From an uncultured Bacteroidales bacterium (GTDB taxonomy: Bacteria; Bacteroidota; Bacteroidia; Bacteroidales; UBA11471), in the NCBI GenBank assembly GCA_944325415.1, contig CALUZW010000008.1:34384-98383 (forward strand): DNA of 64,000 nucleotides. Reading direction: 5' to 3'. The stretch's first letter is position 1. Each line of letters begins with the position of its first letter. The position numbers and the translations under genes are program-made. A model generated the notes under the pieces. That model was not told the origin of the DNA, did not search any database, and saw only the letters and a program-made list of their open reading frames with translations. This document shows, piece by piece, positions 1 to 8,167 of this stretch.

Positions 1-1144
1 TCATGTGTCCGTAGCCGATGGTGAAGAAGAAGCCGTCGCCCACGGGCTGCGTAACGTCGCGGTCGTAGACGATGTGGAAGCCGTTGTCGGTAAATATCTT
101 TTTCATCTTGGCGGCTCTCTCGGCGTAGACCGAGACATCGGCGGCGAAGTCGATGGTGCCGTCGACCGAGCGGTTGAGCATCTCGGCATAGCCATATTGG
201 GTCGATGCCGTGCAGCCCGATGTTATCATGTAGAGAATCGAAGCGATGAAGGTAGGGCCGAAGATGCCCGAGTCGGCATATCGCTCGGCCAGCGCCGGGA
301 ACTGGCGGTCGAACAGGCGGTCGGAGATGCAGGCCAGTGCGATGCGTTGACCGGCATAGCTGAAAATCTTCGAGGCCGAGAGCATGATGATGTAGTTGTC
401 GGTATAGCGCGACACCGTGGGCGGGTAGGGAGGCTCGTAGGGCCGGCCCATGTTGCGGCGGAAGTCCATGCAGAAGTAGGCCAGGTCTTCGAGTACGACG
501 ACGTCGTATTGGGTGGCCAGCTCGCCGATGACTTGCAGCTCGCTCTCTTCGAGGCATATCCAGGCCGGGTTGTTGGGGTTGGAGTAGATAATGGCGGCGA
601 TGTTGCCCTTTTCGAGATACGATTCGAGTTTCTGACGCAGACCTTCTCCTCGGTGTGCGTAGATGTCGAACTGTTCCCACTTCACTCCCAGAATGCGCAA
701 CTGCGACTTCTGTATGGGAAAGCCCGGGTCGATAAACAATACGGTGTCTTTCTGCGGGTCGCGTTGGGTGCAGGCGATGAACGAGGCAAACGACGAGGCC
801 ACCGAGCCGGTTGTGGGTATGCAGGCGCGGGGAGATATGTCGGTGTTGATGAATGCTTTGACAAATCGCGAGGCCGCCTCTTTCAACTCCTGTACGCCGG
901 CGGCGGCAGGGTAGGTGGCTCCCACGCCGCGGTCGAGAGCCGCCTTTTCGGCTTCGACGCCTATGTGGTTGGCCGGAAGTCCCGGCGAGCCTTGGTCCAT
1001 GCGGATAAAGGGTATGCCGGTTTCGTTTTCGAGATAAGAGGCAACCAGCAGCACGTCGCCTATGGTGGCTTCCTGCAGGTTGGCCACTTTCATTTTGCGG
1101 GCCGCCTCTTCGACGAGTTCGGTGCTGAATATCTGATGTTTCAT
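1..1144 (-). CDS. PLP-dependent aminotransferase, aspartate/aromatic class (partial, 3' end outside window)
   Basis: The frame runs off the left edge; about 381 codons from the N-terminus are present. It is a fold-type I aminotransferase: the pyridoxal-phosphate lysine lies in SASKIFSYAGQR, preceded by an SNPNNPAW turn and a VVLEDLAYF strand with the aspartate expected to contact the cofactor ring. It starts 19 bp after iorB, as the fourth gene of a nit-iorA-iorB-aminotransferase operon. I infer that it converts aromatic amino acids to the aryl-pyruvates oxidised by IorAB. The family assignment is secure; the substrate is inferred from context only. Confidence 0.85.
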   Translation of the reverse strand, partial: MKHQIFSTELVEEAARKMKVANLQEATIGDVLLVASYLENETGIPFIRMDQGSPGLPANHIGVEAEKAALDRGVGATYPAAAGVQELKEAASRFVKAFINTDISPRACIPTTGSVASSFASFIACTQRDPQKDTVLFIDPGFPIQKSQLRILGVKWEQFDIYAHRGEGLRQKLESYLEKGNIAAIIYSNPNNPAWICLEESELQVIGELATQYDVVVLEDLAYFCMDFRRNMGRPYEPPYPPTVSRYTDNYIIMLSASKIFSYAGQRIALACISDRLFDRQFPALAERYADSGIFGPTFIASILYMITSGCTASTQYGYAEMLNRSVDGTIDFAADVSVYAERAAKMKKIFTDNGFHIVYDRDVTQPVGDGFFFTIGYGHM

Positions 1145-1163
1145 GGTATTCTTGACGTTGGGG

Positions 1164-1739
1164 TTATTCGACGGCCCGGTAGCCTATCGACAGGGCATTG
1201 ATGTTCATGGCCACGACCGCTTCGCCCTTGTGGGCAAAAACGCGGGCGATGCTCTTTTCAAGATCTTCATATCCGATGAGCTGCAACGCCTTGGCTGCGG
1301 CACCGAGCAGTATCACGTTGGCGCATTTGGGCAGGTTGTGCTCTTTGGCCAGTGCGTTTACGTCGAGACTTATTACGTGTGGCAGCTTGGCCAGCTCGGC
1401 ATTCAGACTCTCTTCGGCGGGGTAGTTGGGTATGTTGACAAACGGGGCCGATGAGGTGATAATCCACCCCTCCTTTGATAGGTAGGGTAGGTAGCGCAGG
1501 GCCTCCATGGGTTCGAGCGAGATGATGACGTCGGCGCTGCCCAGGGCGATGAGGTCGGAACAGATGGGACGGTCGGAGATGCGCAGGTTCGACTGCACGT
1601 CGCCGCCGCGCTGGCTCATGCCGTGTACCTCGGCCTGTTTGATGTATAAATTCTCGGCGAGGGCGGCTTCACCTATGATGGTGGCGATGGAGAGAATACC
1701 TTGTCCTCCCACGCCCGATAGTATGATGTCGGTTTTCAT
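1164..1739 (-). CDS. iorB: Indolepyruvate:ferredoxin oxidoreductase, beta subunit
   Basis: This is the small subunit of the cytoplasmic enzyme that oxidatively decarboxylates aryl-pyruvates (indolepyruvate, phenylpyruvate) to aryl-acetyl-CoA with reduction of ferredoxin. It belongs to the pyruvate/ketoisovalerate oxidoreductase gamma-domain family: the N-terminus reads GVGGQGILS, followed by the conserved SQRGGDVQSNLRIS segment. The product is 191 residues. I chose the ATG at 1739 rather than an upstream ATG because it starts directly at the conserved strand and overlaps the iorA stop by 4 bp (ATGA), implying translational coupling and 1:1 synthesis. Confidence 0.92.
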   Translation of the reverse strand: MKTDIILSGVGGQGILSIATIIGEAALAENLYIKQAEVHGMSQRGGDVQSNLRISDRPICSDLIALGSADVIISLEPMEALRYLPYLSKEGWIITSSAPFVNIPNYPAEESLNAELAKLPHVISLDVNALAKEHNLPKCANVILLGAAAKALQLIGYEDLEKSIARVFAHKGEAVVAMNINALSIGYRAVE

Positions 1740-3352
1740 GCGTTGGCTTTTTTCTGTTTGTGTTTGCGGTTCAAGGTCTGGATACACTCCCGGCGGGGAA
1801 TGATGACCGAGGTGCCCCGGTAGTTAATCTCCTCGCGCAATACCTGTTTTATCTCTTCCATGTTCTTGGCCAGCGGCACGACCACGCGCACGTGGGCGGG
1901 GTCGACACCCAGTCCCAGGCAGATGGCCTCGAACTTGTTTGTCCCGGCCGAGTCCTGTCCGCCGGTCATGGCCGTGGTGAGATTGTCCGAGATGATGACG
2001 GTGATGGGGCTGTTGCAGTTTACGGCGTCGAGCAGGCCGGTCATGCCCGAGTGGGTGAACGTAGAGTCGCCTATGATGGCAATGGCCGGGAAGAGTCCGG
2101 CATCGGCGGCACCTTTGGCCATGGTTATCGATGCCCCCATGTCGACACAACTGTCGATGGCCTTGAAGGGCGGCAGTGCCCCTAGGGTGTAGCATCCTAT
2201 GTCGCCGAAGACTTTGGCGGTGGGCATCTCGGCAACGATTTCGTTGATGGCGGCATAGACATCGCGGTGTCCGCAACCCTGGCACAGGGCCGGCGGACGG
2301 GGCACGACAACCTGCGAAGCCGTGTAGGCCGGGTCGTGGGGCACTCCCAGGGCCTGAGCCACATTGTCGGGCGTCAGTTCGCCGGTGCGGGGCAGCAGGC
2401 CGGTCAGTCGGCCGGTTATCCGGCAGGGAGTAGGCAGTGTACCGCGCAGCAGTTCCTCGACAAAGGGTTGGCCATCTTCGACGACGACAATCTCGTCGCA
2501 TCGAGCGGCCATGTCGCAGAGCCACTTCTCGGGGAGCGGGTATTGCGAAATTTTCAGGCTGGGAAAGGGGCAGCCCTCGGGGAAACATTCATTTACATAG
2601 TTCCACCCTATGCCGCAGGCCACGATGCCGCGGGGCGACCGTTCGGTCCCTTTTTCGTAGCGGTTGAAGGCCGATGTCTCGGCGAGCTCTTTCAGTCGAG
2701 GCTGCTGTCCTATGAGCTCGGCATACCGGCGCCGGGCATTTACCGGCAGCAGAATGAAATTGGCCGGCACGGCGTTGTTGTTCATGGCATTGGGTTCCCT
2801 CACGGGGCCGCACTTCACCACGGTGCGCGAGTGGGCCATGCGGGTGGTAACGCGCATGAGTATGGGCAGTTTCATCTCTTCCGACAGGTCGTAGGCATAG
2901 CCCATCATGTCGTAGGCCTCCTGTTGCGACGAAGGTTCGAGAATGGGCATGAGGGCAAACTTCCCGTAGAAGCGTGAGTCCTGCTCGTTCTGCGACGAGT
3001 GCATCGACGGGTCGTCGGCCACAAGCACCACGAGACCTCCGTTTACGCCTGTGATGGCCGAGTTTACAAAGGCGTCGGCCGCCACGTTGAGGCCCACGTG
3101 CTTCATGCACACCAGGGCCCGTTTGCCCATGTACGACATACCCAGAGCCGCCTCCATGGCGGTCTTCTCGTTGGTACACCAGCGGCAGAAAATCTCCCGT
3201 TGGCGGGCGAGGTCGTTCTCCTGTATATATTCGGTAATCTCGGTCGACGGTGTGCCGGGGTAGGCATAAACACCGCTCAGGCCGGCATGAATGGCACCCA
3301 GGGCAATAGCCTGGTCGCCCAGCAGTAATAATTTATCGGTTTGTTGGGTCAT
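1736..3352 (-). CDS. iorA: Indolepyruvate:ferredoxin oxidoreductase, alpha subunit (short form)
   Basis: Large thiamine-diphosphate subunit of IorAB. The N-terminal half is the pyrimidine-binding domain (AYPGTPSTEITEY; CMKHVGLNVAAD). The C-terminal half holds the ThDP motif: CQGCGHRDVY, then GDSTFTHSGM and DNLTTAMTGGQ. It is 538 residues long and ends shortly after IIPRRECIQTLNRK. The tandem [4Fe-4S] ferredoxin domain that closes the archaeal IorA proteins is absent, so electrons presumably pass to a separate ferredoxin. It starts 10 bp after the nitrilase-family gene and is coupled to iorB. Confidence 0.92.
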   Translation of the reverse strand: MTQQTDKLLLLGDQAIALGAIHAGLSGVYAYPGTPSTEITEYIQENDLARQREIFCRWCTNEKTAMEAALGMSYMGKRALVCMKHVGLNVAADAFVNSAITGVNGGLVVLVADDPSMHSSQNEQDSRFYGKFALMPILEPSSQQEAYDMMGYAYDLSEEMKLPILMRVTTRMAHSRTVVKCGPVREPNAMNNNAVPANFILLPVNARRRYAELIGQQPRLKELAETSAFNRYEKGTERSPRGIVACGIGWNYVNECFPEGCPFPSLKISQYPLPEKWLCDMAARCDEIVVVEDGQPFVEELLRGTLPTPCRITGRLTGLLPRTGELTPDNVAQALGVPHDPAYTASQVVVPRPPALCQGCGHRDVYAAINEIVAEMPTAKVFGDIGCYTLGALPPFKAIDSCVDMGASITMAKGAADAGLFPAIAIIGDSTFTHSGMTGLLDAVNCNSPITVIISDNLTTAMTGGQDSAGTNKFEAICLGLGVDPAHVRVVVPLAKNMEEIKQVLREEINYRGTSVIIPRRECIQTLNRKHKQKKANA

Positions 3353-3362
3353 GATAGAAAGG

Positions 3363-4124
3363 TTATTTCAAGACAAAATCGTCTCCGTCGTCGAGGACGG
3401 GAAATTTCTGTCGGAATCTTAGCAAATCGTTCATGTCTATCTCGGCATAAGCCACGCACTCCACACCTGGCGTGCAGGCTGCCAGTGTGCGGCCATAGGC
3501 GTCGAGTACGACGCTGTGGCCCGAGTATGAGCAGGAGGGGTCGTTGCCCACGCGGTTTACGCCTGCCACGAAACACTGGTTTTCGATGGCGCGGGCCCGC
3601 AGCAGGGCCGTCCAGGCCTCGGCGCGCGGCGACGGCCAACTGGCCACATACAGAGCCAGGTCGTAGTCGTTGCGGTTGCGCGAGAATACCGGGAAGCGCA
3701 GGTCGTAACATATTTGCAGCAGTATGCGCACGCCGCGGAACTCGACGACGACCCGTCTGTCGCCCGGTGTGAAACGCTTGTCCTCGCCGCCGAAAGTAAA
3801 GAGGTGATGCTTGTCGTAGCAGGAGGTTTCGCCGTCGGGTTTCACAAAGTAGAAGCGGTTGTAGTACCGCCCGTTCTCTTCCACGGCCACGCTGCCCGCC
3901 ACGGCGCAGTCATATTGCGCTGCCCACTCCTTCATGCAGCGCAGGGTGAGGTTGTCGGCCGGCTCGGCCACCCCTTGGGGTTCGGTGCAGAATCCGGTCG
4001 AGAACATCTCGGGCAGCACCAGCAGGTCGGCCCGTTCGCAGCCGGCCAGAATCTCCGCCACATGCTCGCGGTTGGCCGCCGGATTGCCCCAGACAATATC
4101 GTTTTGAAAAATGGCAATTTTCAT
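3363..4124 (-). CDS. Omega-amidase, nitrilase superfamily (YafV-like)
   Basis: A cytoplasmic carbon-nitrogen hydrolase of the YafV/Nit2 group, which hydrolyses alpha-ketoglutaramate or alpha-ketosuccinamate. The Glu-Lys-Cys triad is visible: Glu39 in LPEMFSTGF, Lys in YDKHHLF and Cys in LQICYDLRFPV. Length is 253 residues, normal for the family. The ATG at 4124 is preferred over one 45 bp upstream because MKIAIFQND matches the family start. As first gene of the operon with an aminotransferase, it could remove the omega-amide product formed when glutamine is the amino donor (glutaminase II type pathway); that link is inference. Confidence 0.85.
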   Translation of the reverse strand: MKIAIFQNDIVWGNPAANREHVAEILAGCERADLLVLPEMFSTGFCTEPQGVAEPADNLTLRCMKEWAAQYDCAVAGSVAVEENGRYYNRFYFVKPDGETSCYDKHHLFTFGGEDKRFTPGDRRVVVEFRGVRILLQICYDLRFPVFSRNRNDYDLALYVASWPSPRAEAWTALLRARAIENQCFVAGVNRVGNDPSCSYSGHSVVLDAYGRTLAACTPGVECVAYAEIDMNDLLRFRQKFPVLDDGDDFVLK

Positions 4125-4145
4125 GGTATTTTCGATAAGAAAGTA

Positions 4146-4153
4146 CAAAGTTA
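4146..4153 (-). promoter_or_regulatory. Bacteroidota -7 element for the nit-iorAB operon
   Basis: On the minus strand the sequence reads TAACTTTG, matching the phylum consensus TAnnTTTG, 22 bp before the nitrilase-family start. No good TTTG lies at the usual 19-20 bp spacing. The surrounding stretch 4154-4450 is AT-rich and shows no convincing gene; it separates this operon from the tRNA-Ser terminator. Confidence 0.55.
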
Positions 4154-4450
4154 ATGATTTTATCGGCAAATAAAAGAAATATTTTATGTTTTGATGTCGA
4201 AAAATAAAAAATTAAAGGGCGTAATTTAAAACATCTTGCCAAGACAAAATATCGACCTCGACAATACGATTTAAATTACCCCCTTTGTAAATGAGGTTAT
4301 GTAAGATGGGTGGTGTATGGATAGGAACAGTTTTTAATGCACCATATTCACCCTTTTATATCTTTTGAAGTGTTTGGCTTAGTTGTTGGCGTAGAACTTA
4401 CCAATCTTGATTATCTGATTCTCCCTTTGCGTATTTTGTAATCGGGTGGG

Positions 4451-4486
4451 GATAAACAAAACAACCCAGCCAAGGTGGCTGGGTTG
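4451..4486 (-). terminator. Intrinsic terminator of tRNA-Ser
   Basis: A perfect 11-bp stem (arms 4462-4472 and 4476-4486, loop AGG) follows the tRNA 3' end on the minus strand and is followed by a T-rich tail (TTTTGTTTATC). It ends transcription of the single-gene tRNA unit. Confidence 0.9.
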
Positions 4487-4487
4487 C

Positions 4488-4577
4488 TGGCGGAAAGACA
4501 GGGATTCGAACCCTGGGTACCCGTAAGGGTACAACGGTTTTCGAGACCGTCCCGATCGACCACTCCGGCATCTTTCC
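4488..4577 (-). tRNA. tRNA-Ser(CGA), CCA encoded
   Basis: Minus-strand class II tRNA with a 7-bp acceptor stem (GGAAAGA / TCTTTCC), G discriminator and gene-encoded CCA. The anticodon stem-loop is ACGGT-CTCGAAA-ACCGT with anticodon CGA at 4543-4541, reading the serine codon UCG. A long variable arm (GTACCC...GGGTAC) and a standard TTCGAAT T-loop confirm serine. It is a single-gene unit with an adjacent terminator. Confidence 0.97.
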
Positions 4578-4768
4578 ATAGGTCGTTCTTGAAATCGGGG
4601 ACAAAAGTATAAACTATTTTTCAATTCTCCAATGAAGAACCGAAAAATATTTTTGTGGGCCGCTGTTTTTTTCTGCGGAGTGTGGCACGGGTGCCCCGGC
4701 TGCGGCATGGCACGATGGCGTCGGGCAGAGCCTCCCGCTGCCGGGCAGCGCAGGAAGAGGCCGGCGCT

Positions 4769-5236
4769 TTACCACTTGTTATAAGGGGTTTGCGACAGGT
4801 TGGAGTTGTAGTAGCGGGGGTCGCCGGTAACCTCGTCGCCCACCCACGACGGGCGGGCAAAGGGTTCGTCTTCGCCCGAGAGTTCGATTTCGGCCACGAC
4901 GAGGCCCACGTTTTCGCCGAGAAACTCGTCGACCTCCCACACCTTGCCGTCGGGGCCGGTGCAGCGGTAGCGTATCTTCTCGATGAGGGGCTTTACACAC
5001 AGCGTGTCGAGCATCGAGGCGGCATCGGCAAGTGGTATCTCATATTCGTATTCGGCCCGACTGCACCCCGTGGTGCGCCCCTTTATGGTGATGTAGCCCT
5101 TCTCGCCGGCGATGCGTATGCGCACGGTGCGCTCTTTGTCGGTACACAGGTAGCCCTGCTTGTAGAGGCAGGAGGTGCTGCCGCTCTTGTAGAGGTCGTC
5201 GACGACCCGGAATTTCCGTTCGATTTCCCGATTCAT
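4769..5236 (-). CDS. CYTH-domain inorganic triphosphatase-like protein
   Basis: A 155-residue single-domain CYTH protein. The signature ExExK is at the extreme N-terminus (NREIERKF) and alternating charged strands follow (VRIRIAGEKGYITIKG; YEYEIPL; VVAEIELSGEDE), as expected for the triphosphate tunnel that binds metal and polyphosphate. Bacterial members of this size hydrolyse inorganic triphosphate or thiamine triphosphate; the substrate here is not determinable. It is divergent from the DUF5686 gene and has no operon partner. Confidence 0.88.
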   Translation of the reverse strand: MNREIERKFRVVDDLYKSGSTSCLYKQGYLCTDKERTVRIRIAGEKGYITIKGRTTGCSRAEYEYEIPLADAASMLDTLCVKPLIEKIRYRCTGPDGKVWEVDEFLGENVGLVVAEIELSGEDEPFARPSWVGDEVTGDPRYYNSNLSQTPYNKW

Positions 5237-5347
5237 GTTGCAATCTGTTTGTGCGTTTGGTCGGTAAAGATAAATAAAATACCCGATTTTGTGTTAAGGA
5301 ATAGGGGAATGACGATTTCGGTATAGGAGAGAGCCGATATTTTTTCA

Positions 5348-5355
5348 TACCTTTG
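5348..5355 (+). promoter_or_regulatory. Bacteroidota -7 element upstream of the DUF5686 gene
   Basis: TACCTTTG matches TAnnTTTG 25 bp before the ATG at 5380, giving a very short leader. The expected -33 TTTG is not obvious. Confidence 0.6.
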
Positions 5356-5379
5356 CACACTGAGAAAATGTACCTATAA

Positions 5380-7953
5380 ATGCGTAAATATATTACGGGC
5401 ATCTTTATTCTGCTCCTGTTAATACTCCTGCCTTCCAAAGCCGGGGCACAGACGACCACCATTACCGGTGTGGTAACCGACTCCATTACCGAGGCTCCAC
5501 TCTCTTTTATTTCGGTGTTCTTGGGGGAAACAACCACCGGCGTGATGACCGACGAAAACGGCCGCTACACGATACGCACCTCGCGCACCGACTTTTCCGA
5601 GGTGGGGGCTACGTCGCTCGGCTATCGCGAGAAGCGCATACCCGTGGAACCGGGAGGCACGCATGTGGTGAATTTTGCCCTGCGGCCGTCGGACTACATC
5701 TTGAAAGATGTCGACGTAAAACCCAGGAAAGAGAAATACAGCCGCAAAAACAATCCTGCCGTAGAATTTGTCAAGAAACTTATTGCGCTGCGCGACGAGA
5801 ACGACCCCGAGAATCACGACTACTTCTCGTATGAGCAGTACGACAAGATGACGATGGCGCTCAACGATTTCTCCGAAGAGAAGAAAGACAAGTGGATATT
5901 CAAGAATTTCCAGTTCCTCTTCGACTTTGTCGACACCTCGGAGATCACCGGCAAGCCCATACTCACCGTATCCATTCGCGAGAAGGTGTCGAAGAACTAT
6001 TATCGCAAGAACCCCGAGCAGCGTCGGCAGAAGGTCGAGGGTGTCTATCACGAAGGTGTCGACGACATGTTCAGCCGCGAAGGCATCACGGCATTTTACA
6101 ACGAGGTGTTCAAGGAGATAGACATTTTCCAGAACAACATCACGCTGATGCTCACCCGTTTTGTGAGTCCGCTCTCGACGCTGGGTCCGGCTTTTTACAA
6201 ATACTATCTGGGCGACACGCTCATGCTCGACGGCGAGAAGTGTCTCAAACTGCAATTCGTGCCGTTCAACTCCGAGTCGGCCGGCTTTGTAGGTACTCTC
6301 TATGTAACGCTCGACTCCACCTATTTTGTGAAGAAGCTCGACATGGCCGTGCCCAAAGACATAAACCTGAACTTTGTCGAAGACCTCATTATCAGTCAGG
6401 AATTTACCCGTACCGCCGACGGTACGCGTATAAAGACCAAAGACGACATGGTGGTCGAGTTCCAGATGATGCCCGGTACCCCCAAGCTCTATACCCGACG
6501 GCTGGCCATGTATCGCAAACATAGCTTTGAACAGCCCGTGGAGCAAGATGTCATGGCACTCTTCGATCAGGAAAAACGAGTGGTCGTAGACGAGATGGCC
6601 GAGGTGATGCCGGCGTCGTTCTGGGACGATAACCGGCAGACCGAGCTGAAAAAGAAAGAGGGCATGGTGAGCCAGTTGCTGGAAAAACTGCGTTCCAACC
6701 CCGTGTACTACTGGCTCGAAAAAATTATCAAGATATTGATTACGGGATATGTCGAGACCAACGAAGACAAAGACCTGAGCAAGTTTGACTTCGGCCCCAT
6801 GAATACCACCATCAGCGGTAACACCGTCGAGGGTGCCCGTTTGCGGGTGGGCGGTTTCACGACGGCCAACCTCAACAAGCACTGGTTCTGGAAAGGTTAC
6901 GTTGCCTACGGTTTCAGAGACCACCGGGTGAAATATTCGTCGCGCGTCGAATATTCGTTCAACGAAAAGAGCTATTCGCCGGCCGAGTATCCCATTCACT
7001 CCCTGGCCCTGACCCACACCTACGACATCAACCAGCTGGGACAGCAGTACCAGTACACCAACAAAGACAATGTGTTCCTGGCCCTGAAACGCATGAGCGA
7101 CACCAAGACTTCGTATTTGCAGAATACCGAGCTGTCGTATCAACGTGAGCACGACTTCGGATTTTCCTACGGAGCCAACCTCCGCTACAAAATCGAGGAG
7201 TCGACCCGCTGGGTGCCCTTTATCGAGAACAGCGGCAAGGTACACAAATATTACAACTGGGCCGAGACCGAGGTGCATCTGCGCTATGCCCCCAATGAGA
7301 AGTTCTACCAGACCAAGGGTATGCGCTATCCCATCAACCGCGACGCTCCCATCTTTTTCCTTTCGCATACTTTCTCGCCGAAAGATTTCCTGGGCAGCTC
7401 CTATATGATAAACCGCACCGACTTCCGCTTCTCCAAAGACTTCTGGTTCTCGGCCTTCGGACATCTCGAAACCGAATTCCAGTTCAGCCATGTGTGGAAT
7501 CAGGCTCCGTTTACGATGCTCATCTTGCCCAATGCCAACCTCTCGTACACCATACAGGAGGGGTCGTACAGCCTGTTGAGCCCGATGGAGTTTGTACTCG
7601 ACTCATATGCCTCGTGGGACATTACCTATTTTGCCAACGGTATATTGTTCAACCGTATTCCCGGCATAAAGATGCTGCGCATGAGAGAGGTGTTGTCGTT
7701 CAAAGGCTTCTTCGGAAATCTGTCGAACAAGAACAACCCCTTGCTGACCGATCGTAACCCCAACCTGTGGCGTTTCCCGGGCGAGAATGCCGTCTATGTC
7801 ATGAATCCCCGCCGGCCCTATATGGAATTTGGTGCCGGTCTCGACAACATATTCAAGATTCTCCGCATCGAGTATGTATGGCGTCTTACCTATCGTGAAC
7901 ATACCGATGTGGCCAAGGGCGGTGTGCGTATAGCTCTGCATTTTTCGTTCTGA
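5380..7953 (+). CDS. DUF5686 family outer-membrane protein with carboxypeptidase-regulatory-like domain
   Basis: An 857-residue envelope protein. Residues 1-24 form a signal peptide (hydrophobic core FILLLLILLP, cleavage near AGAQ). Residues about 27-110 are a CarboxypepD_reg-like beta-sandwich (ITGVVTDSITEAPLSFISV; TDENGRYTI). The remainder matches the DUF5686 family: long, aromatic-rich and strand-rich, ending in the terminal phenylalanine (ALHFSF) typical of outer-membrane beta-barrels. Proteins of this type are common in Bacteroidota and lack an assigned biochemical role. It has its own promoter and stands alone. Confidence 0.85.
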   Translation: MRKYITGIFILLLLILLPSKAGAQTTTITGVVTDSITEAPLSFISVFLGETTTGVMTDENGRYTIRTSRTDFSEVGATSLGYREKRIPVEPGGTHVVNFALRPSDYILKDVDVKPRKEKYSRKNNPAVEFVKKLIALRDENDPENHDYFSYEQYDKMTMALNDFSEEKKDKWIFKNFQFLFDFVDTSEITGKPILTVSIREKVSKNYYRKNPEQRRQKVEGVYHEGVDDMFSREGITAFYNEVFKEIDIFQNNITLMLTRFVSPLSTLGPAFYKYYLGDTLMLDGEKCLKLQFVPFNSESAGFVGTLYVTLDSTYFVKKLDMAVPKDINLNFVEDLIISQEFTRTADGTRIKTKDDMVVEFQMMPGTPKLYTRRLAMYRKHSFEQPVEQDVMALFDQEKRVVVDEMAEVMPASFWDDNRQTELKKKEGMVSQLLEKLRSNPVYYWLEKIIKILITGYVETNEDKDLSKFDFGPMNTTISGNTVEGARLRVGGFTTANLNKHWFWKGYVAYGFRDHRVKYSSRVEYSFNEKSYSPAEYPIHSLALTHTYDINQLGQQYQYTNKDNVFLALKRMSDTKTSYLQNTELSYQREHDFGFSYGANLRYKIEESTRWVPFIENSGKVHKYYNWAETEVHLRYAPNEKFYQTKGMRYPINRDAPIFFLSHTFSPKDFLGSSYMINRTDFRFSKDFWFSAFGHLETEFQFSHVWNQAPFTMLILPNANLSYTIQEGSYSLLSPMEFVLDSYASWDITYFANGILFNRIPGIKMLRMREVLSFKGFFGNLSNKNNPLLTDRNPNLWRFPGENAVYVMNPRRPYMEFGAGLDNIFKILRIEYVWRLTYREHTDVAKGGVRIALHFSF

Positions 7954-8083
7954 TGCAGCAATCTCCGATAAAGAGGCATAGGAGAGTGGCTGATTCCCAA
8001 GCAACTGTTGTGAAGTGTGAATAAGTGCGAATTTGTTGATAAAAACAAATGGCGAATATCTTTTCAAATTGGCGCGAAAGCAC

Positions 8084-8091
8084 TACCTTTG
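8084..8091 (+). promoter_or_regulatory. Bacteroidota -7 element for the 8168-10518 or longer transcript
   Basis: TACCTTTG matches TAnnTTTG, 76 bp before the ATG at 8168. The -33 position (about 8061) reads TTTTC, a weak match. The spacer 7954-8083 shows no clear terminator. Confidence 0.6.
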
Positions 8092-8167
8092 CAGAGAGAA
8101 AAGTCGGCTCTTGCGGGTTGTTGCGGTTTTTGCCGCACACGCCTCAGAACCGATAGATTGATAACCT

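Noticed and set aside
4632..4784. 50-codon plus-strand ORF with a hydrophobic start (MKNRKIFLWAAVFFCG)
   Set aside because: It resembles a signal peptide but the rest is arginine- and proline-rich, overlaps the 3' end of the CYTH gene and has no promoter. Not reported as a gene.
5419..7491. 690-codon minus-strand ORF opposite the DUF5686 gene
   Set aside because: Antisense shadow; the plus-strand protein has a signal peptide, named domains and a promoter, while the shadow has none.
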